Below, in pieces: positions 1 to 6,523 of a stretch of 64,000 nt of DNA (positions within the stretch are counted from its first letter, which is position 1; each line of letters starts with the position of its first letter). The DNA lies in NCBI GenBank assembly GCA_036558745.1, contig DATBEZ010000013.1:1-64000 (forward strand). The letters run 5' to 3'. The translations under genes and the position numbers were made by a program. Below the pieces are notes generated by a model that saw nothing but the letters and a program-made list of their open reading frames with translations, made no database searches and was not told where the DNA came from. Source of the DNA: JAMXLJ01 sp036558745 (GTDB lineage: Bacteria > Actinomycetota > Acidimicrobiia > IMCC26256 > JAMXLJ01).

Positions 1-483
1 GGCGATCATCCACTGAGCAGGCGAGGCGGGCGCGGACGCTTCGTCACCGGGCTGGCGGTCGTGGCATGCGTCGCGGGGGCGGCGGTGGTCCCGTGCCATC
101 TGGTCGGTGGAACGAACAGCTCGCGACCACCTCGGGTCGCAGCCGCGCCCAGCGCGACCGCACCGGCTGCGACCGGTCGAGTCATCCGCGGGTCTCGATG
201 CGCCCACGTCGACGTACCCGCTTGGTATTCCGCGGCGCCGACCCACGACCGCCTCACGTGGAGCAACGGTGCTCACTCGGTTCGTGCGCGCTTTGTGTTC
301 ACGACGCCGGGAACACACACGGTTGTCTTGAACGCCGAGTCCCGTCCGGCTCCGCCGGGCACTGGCACCGGAGGTGCGCCCGTTCAGATCGGCACCGCGG
401 CGTGGGCGGCGCGTCTCGACGTGCACGTCGTGCCGCGCGGCTCGGGCTGCCCTGCGCACGCGTCCCATCCGATGAGCCACTGA
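1..483 (+). CDS. Putative exported or membrane-anchored protein, 5' end cut by window
   Basis: The reading frame is open from base 1, so the true start lies outside the window; 160 codons are visible. The first visible residues are Arg/Gly-rich and lead into a hydrophobic stretch (LAVVACVAGAAVV, from about base 52), which looks like a signal peptide or membrane anchor. The rest has a beta-rich, Ig-like feel (a segment reading RFVFTTPGTHTVVLNAES) with two Cys residues near the ends. I do not recognise a family. It ends 13 bases before the SGNH hydrolase gene and probably shares its transcript, so a cell-surface role is likely by context only. Confidence 0.6.
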   Translation, partial: GDHPLSRRGGRGRFVTGLAVVACVAGAAVVPCHLVGGTNSSRPPRVAAAPSATAPAATGRVIRGSRCAHVDVPAWYSAAPTHDRLTWSNGAHSVRARFVFTTPGTHTVVLNAESRPAPPGTGTGGAPVQIGTAAWAARLDVHVVPRGSGCPAHASHPMSH

Positions 484-496
484 GTGCGGGGCAGGC

Positions 497-1822
497 ATGA
501 AGGCGACGTCATGTCCGTCGACAGCGCGGTCGTGGGCAAGATTGGTGCTGGCCGTTGGGGCGCTCATCGGAGTCACGCTCGCGACGGGACCGACCGGTTT
601 CGCGGGAGTGGCCGCCGCAGATGCAGCACCACCGACCCTGGTGTCGTACTACGTGGCGGTCGGTGACTCGCTCGCAACAGGGGACGCGGCCCCGCCAGGC
701 AGCGGCTACGCCGACGATCTGCTTGCGCGGTGGCGTAGCCGGCACCCGGGCCTCACCCTCCAGGACTTCGGATGCGCGAACGAGACGACCGTGACGATGA
801 TGCACGGCGGCTTCTGCGGCTACCCACAGGGCAACCAGCTCAGCGCCGCGGAGGCGTTCCTGCGGGCACACAGGAGCGAGGTCGCGGTCGTGACCATCGA
901 TATCGGCGGTGACGATGTTGTCGGCTGCGGCCTGAACGGACTCGACGTCGCGTGTCTGCAACGCAGCCTCGAGACGGTCGGCGCGAACCTACGCGTCATC
1001 CTCGCTGGGCTGCGCGACGCGGCCGGCCCGGGGACGCCGATCGTCGGGATGAATTACTTCGACCCGTTCCTGACCCGGTGGCTGGAAGGTCCGGCCGGTC
1101 GATCGTTCGCGGAAGCGACGGTCCCGCTCGACGACCAAGTGAGTCGGATCCTCGGCGAGGCATACGGCGCGTTCGGGGCGCCCGTCGCGGATGTCGAGGG
1201 CGCGTTCGCCACGCACGACTTCACGACAATGACCGCTCGCCGGTACGGAACGGTTCCCGTCAACGTCGCACACGTGTGCGACTGGCTCGACGCGACGTGC
1301 ACCGCGACGGGCGCCGACCTGGTGGGTGTCGACGCGAACGCGTCCGGGCATCGGGTGATCGCCGACGCGTTCGCAGCGGTCACGCCGTCACTCTCGTCGG
1401 CGGCTGCGACGACCGACACGAATATCGTGCCGGAACGTGCCGGTACCGGCCCGGCGCCGGCGCAGGCCACGTCGAGCTCCACGCCGGGACCGACCTTGCC
1501 GCGCACGGGTGGCAGATACCCGGTTCTCGCAGCGGGCGCGTTCGTCGCGATCATCGTCGGGGCCGGCCTCCTTGTCGGTGCGCAGCGGGACGCCGGTCGC
1601 TACCGCACCCGTGGGTCCGCGAGATGCAGGAGCGCGGCTGACACGGCATACCGGTCGATCACTCCACGCGGGGATCGCCAAGGTTCTCCCAAGGTCACGG
1701 CAACCAAGGCGTCGTATGACCTCTCCGGCACGCAATTCGCGACTCCGGAGGTGGGTCATGGCGTCGACATCGAGCACCCAGAAGCACGACGACAACCACG
1801 AAGCGGTTCTGGTCGGCGCTGA
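497..1822 (+). CDS. Secreted SGNH/GDSL-family hydrolase with LPXTG sortase signal
   Basis: The 441-residue product starts with a signal peptide (hydrophobic about residues 15-40) and then an SGNH hydrolase domain. Block I is VAVGDSLATG, an IGGDD segment stands at the block III position, and block V is the D-x-N-x-S-G-H motif carrying the catalytic Asp/His. Residues 334-338 are LPRTG, followed by Gly, about 22 hydrophobic residues and Arg, the classic sortase-anchoring signal, so the enzyme is expected to be wall-anchored. No sortase is in the window. The ATG at 497 follows a purine-rich GCGGGGCAGG. After the membrane segment the frame runs on for about 75 odd residues and overlaps the rhodanese start by 65 bases. 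That is unlike sortase substrates and may reflect a frameshift near 1590-1640. The substrate (lipid or carbohydrate ester) is unknown. Confidence 0.8.
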   Translation: MKATSCPSTARSWARLVLAVGALIGVTLATGPTGFAGVAAADAAPPTLVSYYVAVGDSLATGDAAPPGSGYADDLLARWRSRHPGLTLQDFGCANETTVTMMHGGFCGYPQGNQLSAAEAFLRAHRSEVAVVTIDIGGDDVVGCGLNGLDVACLQRSLETVGANLRVILAGLRDAAGPGTPIVGMNYFDPFLTRWLEGPAGRSFAEATVPLDDQVSRILGEAYGAFGAPVADVEGAFATHDFTTMTARRYGTVPVNVAHVCDWLDATCTATGADLVGVDANASGHRVIADAFAAVTPSLSSAAATTDTNIVPERAGTGPAPAQATSSSTPGPTLPRTGGRYPVLAAGAFVAIIVGAGLLVGAQRDAGRYRTRGSARCRSAADTAYRSITPRGDRQGSPKVTATKASYDLSGTQFATPEVGHGVDIEHPEARRQPRSGSGRR

Positions 1823-2630
1823 CTGGCTGGCGGCGCACTCGAACGATCCGACGGTGCGCATCGTCGAGGTCGACGTGGCTCGCGCCTCCTACGAGGACGG
1901 ACACATCGACGGCGCCGTGCTGTGGAACGTCTACACGGACCTGAAGGACGGCGACTACCGGCCCGTCGACCGGGGACGCGTCGAGCACCTGCTGTCGATG
2001 TCGGGCATCCGTCCGGACTCGACCGTCGTGTTCTACGGCTACGCCCCTGCGCTCGGGTTCTGGCTGATGAAGCTCTACGGGCATCGCGACGCGCGCATCC
2101 TCGACTGCTCCCGTGAGACGTGGCGCGACCGCGGCTTGCCGTGGAGCACCTCGTCGGCCGAGCCCGACCCGACGGCGTATCACCTCGGTGATCCGGACGA
2201 CGCGGTTCGCGCCGACTACCACGACGTCCGGGCCGCGATCGGCAGTCCCGTTGCCACGCTGGCCGACGTGCGGACCGAGCTCGAGTTCCGCGGTGAGCGC
2301 TTCTGGCCGTCGGGTGGCCTCGAACCGGGCGGTCGCGCCGGGCACGTCCCGACGGCGCGGCATCGACCGATCGACGGGCTGTACGAGGACGACGGCTCCT
2401 ACCGCGCGGTCGCCGAGCTCCGGACGCTCTTGTCGGACATCGACCTCCAGGCCGACGACGAGCTCATCACCTATTGCACCATCGGCGGACGCGCCGCGAC
2501 CGCGTGGTTCGTCCTCACCTACCTGCTCGGCCGCCCCCATGTCCGCGTGTACGACGGGTCGTGGGCGGAGTGGGGACGCATGCCCGACACGCCGGTCGAA
2601 GCCGACGGACTGCCGGCGGTACTGCAATGA
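1758..2630 (+). CDS. Tandem-rhodanese sulfurtransferase
   Basis: This 290-residue protein resembles thiosulfate/3-mercaptopyruvate sulfurtransferases built of two rhodanese domains. The N-terminal domain (about residues 10-130) carries the D-G-H-I-x-G-A-V type start and lacks an active Cys. The C-terminal domain (about 150-285) carries the active loop, with Cys240 in YCTIGGRA. The chosen ATG at 1758 is preceded by GGAGGTG at a good distance; the longer upstream reading frame lacks rhodanese features. Such enzymes move sulfane sulfur to cyanide or other thiophiles in the cytoplasm. It ends 7 bases from the convergent SRPBCC gene. Confidence 0.9.
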   Translation: MASTSSTQKHDDNHEAVLVGADWLAAHSNDPTVRIVEVDVARASYEDGHIDGAVLWNVYTDLKDGDYRPVDRGRVEHLLSMSGIRPDSTVVFYGYAPALGFWLMKLYGHRDARILDCSRETWRDRGLPWSTSSAEPDPTAYHLGDPDDAVRADYHDVRAAIGSPVATLADVRTELEFRGERFWPSGGLEPGGRAGHVPTARHRPIDGLYEDDGSYRAVAELRTLLSDIDLQADDELITYCTIGGRAATAWFVLTYLLGRPHVRVYDGSWAEWGRMPDTPVEADGLPAVLQ

Positions 2631-2637
2631 CACCGGC

Positions 2638-3114
2638 TCAACGCTCGGCGACGGCCTTGATGCGCTCGAGCGTCTCGCGCATGGCGCGTTCCAGGTCGGC
2701 CGGACGATCCTGGACGCGCATCAGATAGCGCTCGGCCCAGGTGATGGAGAGGGGCATGTCGCGCAGGAGCTCCCACGACTCGGTCACGTCGGTCGCGTCG
2801 CCCGAGCCTGCCGGCGCGAACGTGTAGGTCCACTTCGTCATGTCGTGGCCGAGATGGCCGGTGACGAACGCGAATTCCCGGCCGGCGTCCGCGGCAACCA
2901 CCTTCGGCTTCGTCGACCAGCGAATGAACCCGCGAGCGTTCGTTCCCTTGAACCGGGCCCCGGGCTCCGGACCGGTCGCTCCGTCGAGCCAGACGCACCG
3001 GGTCGTCTCCGGGCTCCACTCACCCATGCGCGTCACGTCCGAGACGAGCGCGTAGACACGATCGGCCGGTGCGTCCACGCGCACGGTCACCTGACCACGA
3101 CTCCCGGCCTTCAT
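2638..3114 (-). CDS. SRPBCC (START-like) family protein
   Basis: The 158-residue product matches the polyketide cyclase/dehydrase or lipid-transport (SRPBCC) fold. It opens with a V-x-V-x-A-P-A-D-x-V-Y-A-L strand-helix signature, then RMGEWSPETTRCVW, and ends in a long C-terminal helix. The ATG at 3114 follows a strong GAGGGGAGG. A clear paralogue lies at 34185-34691 (same RMGEWS and DGATGP blocks), there in an operon with an MBL-fold protein. No catalytic residue defines a reaction; the family binds hydrophobic ligands. Confidence 0.85.
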   Translation of the reverse strand: MKAGSRGQVTVRVDAPADRVYALVSDVTRMGEWSPETTRCVWLDGATGPEPGARFKGTNARGFIRWSTKPKVVAADAGREFAFVTGHLGHDMTKWTYTFAPAGSGDATDVTESWELLRDMPLSITWAERYLMRVQDRPADLERAMRETLERIKAVAER

Positions 3115-3415
3115 CGAGCCTCCCCTCGGCAGCGCTCCAGCGCCACCATCGTCGGGGGCGGGCAGACCTCCCGTCCAGCCCGCCGCGTCGCGCCCCGGCG
3201 AGGTTCGGCGGGAACGCCGACGCGCGGAGACGTGTGACTCGCATCGTCCCGGGTACGAGAGGGGGGGTGATCCGCCCGAGCAGGCACGGGACGCTCGCCC
3301 GTCCGCGCACCCGTTGTGACCCGGTGCCCTCGTGCCACTCGACCGTGTAACCCCGGTGCACCGTCGCGCCACTTGGTGGACGTTCGCAGACGTCCTCCGG
3401 ATTCGGGAGCCACCG

Positions 3416-3646
3416 ATGACAACGACACAGAAGAAGCTGCGGGAGTTGGAAGGCCGGCGCGTGAGCCTGGCTCTCGTGGACGGCTCACGAATCGACGATG
3501 CCGCACTGGTCTCGACCGGCCGGGGCGCCGCGACGACGATGTGGGTTTACACGAACCGCGGGGACACCTTCATCCCGATGTCGGAGATCCTCGAGGTCTG
3601 GGAGTGCGGGAACACGACCGGCCGTCAGGTCTACCGGGTCGCGTAA
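3416..3646 (+). CDS. Small hypothetical protein, possibly Sm-like fold
   Basis: This 76-residue protein starts at an ATG behind GGGAG. The pattern of short strands (RVSLALVDGSRIDDAALV, then TTMWVYTNRGDTFIP, then MSEILEVWE) resembles a small Sm/LSm-type or SH3-like barrel. That is a visual impression only and I cannot name a family. It ends 4 bases from the convergent secreted-protein gene. Confidence 0.65.
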   Translation: MTTTQKKLRELEGRRVSLALVDGSRIDDAALVSTGRGAATTMWVYTNRGDTFIPMSEILEVWECGNTTGRQVYRVA

Positions 3647-3650
3647 GTCT

Positions 3651-4379
3651 CTACGCGCGCTCCTCACGGGTGCGATGCTCGACCCAGCGCACGCACTGCC
3701 CCTGGTTGCGGAACGGGTGCCCGGTGTCGTCGATGAGGGCGTGCCATCCGCGGCGCTTGCAGTCACGCTTGTGCGCGGGCGTCGCAGCGGCAACGCCGGT
3801 GAGCGTCACCGTGAGCCGCGAGACCACGAAGGATTGGCCTTCGGCCCCGGCGGTGACCGGGAAGGACTCGTGCCCGTCGAGGAACCGCAACACGTCCGGA
3901 TGCCCGGGCTGACTCGCCGTCGGCGCGACGAGACACCAAACGCGCTCGGTCACCGGCGATCCGGTCTGGTTCTCGAAGCCGAACCCACCCTCGTAGAAGC
4001 TCCCGGCCGGAGCAGGGATCGGCGGCGGCACCGTGTTCCAGTCGAAGTCGACCGCGTCGCCGGCGGGCAGGCCGCCCTGGAACTCGAAGTCGAAGCAGAC
4101 ACGATCGACGCGGGTGAACGTGCGGTGGAAGTCGACGTCGTAGATCGGTGGCATACACCCGCCGGGATAGCTCGGTGGGCTCACCGCGTAGCCGGTCGCC
4201 GTCTGGAGGAGCAGCACCTCCGACATGCAATCGATGGTCTGCGGCGAGCTCGGTGTGGCGACGGTCGTGAACGTCTGGGCGGACGGCGTCGTCGCGGATG
4301 CCTGGCTCGACAACACGGCCGGAAGCGCGAGCGCGATGGTTGCGACCGCGATCACGTGACGCGTACCGAGACCCCGCAT
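3651..4379 (-). CDS. Secreted protein with C-terminal FRNQGQCV motif
   Basis: The 242-residue product has a signal peptide (hydrophobic residues about 8-28, cleavage near ASA). The mature part contains paired cysteines. The end reads CKRRGWHALIDD and then FRNQGQCVRWV, which matches a motif seen at the C-terminus of many actinobacterial secreted proteins (GW...F.NQGQCV..V). The ATG at 4379 is preceded by GAGGGGGAC. The motif's function is not known to me and no enzymatic residues are evident. It is transcribed toward, and nearly abuts, the small gene at 3416. Confidence 0.8.
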   Translation of the reverse strand: MRGLGTRHVIAVATIALALPAVLSSQASATTPSAQTFTTVATPSSPQTIDCMSEVLLLQTATGYAVSPPSYPGGCMPPIYDVDFHRTFTRVDRVCFDFEFQGGLPAGDAVDFDWNTVPPPIPAPAGSFYEGGFGFENQTGSPVTERVWCLVAPTASQPGHPDVLRFLDGHESFPVTAGAEGQSFVVSRLTVTLTGVAAATPAHKRDCKRRGWHALIDDTGHPFRNQGQCVRWVEHRTREERA

Positions 4380-4582
4380 GCCGTCCCCCTCACTCCGCCC
4401 CGACCGCGCGAGGCGCCGGCTCCACGGTCGGTCCGGCCCTCGGCCGACCGCAGTGCGATGTGGGGAACGTCGGCGGGCGAGCCCGCGAAACTTGAGCGCC
4501 GGGTGACAAGTAATAGTGCAGTTGCGGCGCGACGATCGGATTGACGAGCCCGCGACGCTGGGCAGGAAGGGCGGTGGTGGCG

Positions 4583-4831
4583 ATGCTTCGATTGAGGCGA
4601 CGGCACAACGGTCCGGACGGGACCAATGGAGCTGCACGTGAGTGGCCATCGGGCTGGAGCGTGCACGTGCTGCACAGCGATGACGAGCTTCGCGAGGCGA
4701 TCGAACGCGCGACCGCATGCGAGGAGCTCATCATCAGACTGTCCACGGCACGAGCGAGCCGCTACGCGCGGCTGACTCCCGAACCTCGGCTCTCGTCCGG
4801 CGTACGACCCGGCAACGACGGATCGGTGTGA
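4583..4831 (+). CDS. Small hypothetical protein
   Basis: An 82-residue frame begins at ATG 4583 with GGAAGG about 12 bases upstream. The only distinctive part is an amphipathic helix (SDDELREAIERATACEELI). Codon use is compatible with coding but the call rests on little evidence. It lies in an otherwise sparse stretch between the secreted protein and the STAS remnant. Confidence 0.4.
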   Translation: MLRLRRRHNGPDGTNGAAREWPSGWSVHVLHSDDELREAIERATACEELIIRLSTARASRYARLTPEPRLSSGVRPGNDGSV

Positions 4832-4868
4832 GACATCTCGGGGCGACCGACCAGGTCGCGTCACAGAT

Positions 4869-5216
4869 TCAGGAAGGGCCGACCGCGCAGGACGACGCGT
4901 GTCGAACGTCATCGACGAGGAGCGCGTCCGCGCCCGTGAGCTCGAGCAGTCGTCGGACGTTCGCCCGCGGCGAACGCGGCACCAGGCTCGATCCGCCACG
5001 TTCCGCTTCCCGACGGAAGCGCAGGAACGTCGCCAGGCCCGACGAGTCACAGAAGTCCAGCGCGGCGAGATCCACCGTGACGTGCAGGACCCGGTTCGCG
5101 CGTAGCCGTTGCAGGCAGGTTTCGTGAAGCAGTCCGCCCAGCGCTCACCCTCGACGTTCGACCCCGAACACTGTCCGGGAATTCGCAACTCGACCACAAC
5201 GGACGTCGAGGTTCAC
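4869..5216 (-). pseudogene. STAS-domain (anti-sigma factor antagonist-like) gene with internal stop
   Basis: Reading from GTG 5216, one frame gives an N-terminal VNLDVRCGRV, an in-frame TGA at 5147-5145, then a convincing STAS C-terminal two-thirds. That part has LHVTVDLAALDFCDSSGLAT, with the D-S-S-G loop that carries the phosphorylatable serine, followed by RRLLELTGADALLVDD. Total length including the stop (115 codons) is normal for a STAS protein. The only start after the stop is GTG 5075, which would remove the first strands and helix. I therefore call it a decayed gene. A short 68-residue product cannot be excluded. Confidence 0.6.
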
Positions 5217-5273
5217 GCAGCCGGGACGATTCGCGAGGCACGATCGGTGCCGGATTGCGGTGGCAGAGCCGGT

Positions 5274-5486
5274 TCACGCCGGCCGTTCGGGTCCCGCTCT
5301 CGCGACGCGCATCGGGCGCTTCAGCATGACGAACGGTCTCGCGACGACGCCCCCACGACCCATGAACGCGGTGAACGCCTCCCACCCCTGCGCTCCGAGC
5401 TCCGACAGCGTCTGTTCCCACGCGGACGGCCCGCCACGGAGCTCGAGGACCCGGTACTCCCAGCCGTCTGCGTCCTGATCGACCAC
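5274..5486 (-). CDS. DUF4177-like small protein
   Basis: A 70-residue protein with the DUF4177 pattern: WEYRVLEL, then a helix LSELGAQGWEAF and a final strand VMLKRP. Members are small cytoplasmic proteins of unknown function. The only usable start is GTG 5486, because an in-frame TAG lies just upstream. It sits between the STAS remnant and the ZIP transporter on the same strand. Confidence 0.65.
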   Translation of the reverse strand: MVDQDADGWEYRVLELRGGPSAWEQTLSELGAQGWEAFTAFMGRGGVVARPFVMLKRPMRVARAGPERPA

Positions 5487-5552
5487 CGCGGCGACCTACC
5501 CATCCACAATCCGGTACGAAGCACGAGACACGGTCGGTGGCGACGGCGTGGT

Positions 5553-6398
5553 TCACGCACCGGCGGCGGTCACGACCATATCCGTCACGAAGCCGGCGAC
5601 CAGACCGAGGAAGATGCCCCAGACGAGCAACTCGTGTTGCCGGTTCTTGAGCGCGACGCCGAGAAGTTGGATGACGACGTAGAGGATCGACCCTGCAGCG
5701 AGCGTGAGGAAGATCACGCTGACTGCATCGCTCGTGAACTCATGGCCGACGAGCGTCCCGAGGAACGTCGGTCCACCGCCGATGACGCCCATCGCGAGCA
5801 GGAAGAGCCAGCTCGGCCGTTCCGCTTCGGCGGCGAGCGGGGCGACGATGCCGAAGCCCTCCGTCGCGTTGTGGAGAGCGAAGCCGATCACGAGCAGCGT
5901 GGCCAGGCTGATCTCGCCACGTGCCGCGCTTCCCCCGATCGCGAGTCCTTCGCCGAAGTTGTGCAGTCCGATGCCGATCGCGATGAGCAGGGCGAGGCGT
6001 CGCGGCGCGGACCACGCCGCAAGCCCCGCGGGCGGCCGCGCGAGCTCGGCTGCCGCCATCGCGCCGGGGCCTTGCACGCGTCGAGGGCGACTGAACAGCC
6101 GCTCGTAGTAGACGAGGCTGATCAGCCCGATGCCGATGCCGGCGAAGAACAGCGCGCCGTAGCCGATCACGGGCCAGAGCCCGGCCTTGTGGTCGTGCAG
6201 GTTCGACAGCGCGGTGTCGATCGGCTCGTAGGCGTTCGAGAGCACGTCCCAGATCAGGAAGACCAGGATTCCGATGGCGACCGCGTTCAGGAACTGACGC
6301 AGCCGCGGCATCGGCTGGTGCAGTCGGCCCAACGGCAGCCCGAGCAGGATCGTCATGCCGGCGACCGCGCCGAGGATCAGCGTGCGGGTCTCACTCAT
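5553..6398 (-). CDS. ZIP-family divalent metal transporter
   Basis: The 281-residue membrane protein carries both ZIP metal-site helices: GLHNFGEGLAIG (about residues 153-164) and FALHNATEGFGI (about 182-193), each with the H-N-x-x-E-G signature. About eight hydrophobic segments are visible with a cytoplasmic loop near residues 110-145, as in the family. ZIP proteins import Zn, Fe or Mn into the cytoplasm. A DtxR/IdeR/MntR-like inverted repeat lies 41 bases upstream of the ATG, so repression by a metal-sensing DtxR-family regulator is likely and Fe or Mn is the more probable substrate. Confidence 0.9.
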   Translation of the reverse strand: MSETRTLILGAVAGMTILLGLPLGRLHQPMPRLRQFLNAVAIGILVFLIWDVLSNAYEPIDTALSNLHDHKAGLWPVIGYGALFFAGIGIGLISLVYYERLFSRPRRVQGPGAMAAAELARPPAGLAAWSAPRRLALLIAIGIGLHNFGEGLAIGGSAARGEISLATLLVIGFALHNATEGFGIVAPLAAEAERPSWLFLLAMGVIGGGPTFLGTLVGHEFTSDAVSVIFLTLAAGSILYVVIQLLGVALKNRQHELLVWGIFLGLVAGFVTDMVVTAAGA

Positions 6399-6438
6399 CG
6401 ACTCTCCTGGATCGACCGAGATCCGCCGCTGGTGCCAG

Positions 6439-6454
6439 GTTAGGTTACCCTAAC
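6439..6454. promoter_or_regulatory. DtxR/IdeR/MntR-like operator upstream of ZIP transporter
   Basis: The sequence GTTAGGTTACCCTAAC is an inverted repeat with 6-base arms. In the register beginning two bases earlier (6437) it matches 15 of 17 positions of the core of the iron-box consensus (AGGTTAGGCTAACCTAA). It lies just upstream of the ZIP gene start at 6398. The consensus is established for DtxR-family regulators; binding here is inferred. Confidence 0.6.
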
Positions 6455-6523
6455 GGCAGCGGGGCAAATCGGTGTGCGGGCGCGGCCGACGGGTCGATTC
6501 CCCGGCGGCGATCCGCAACGCCG

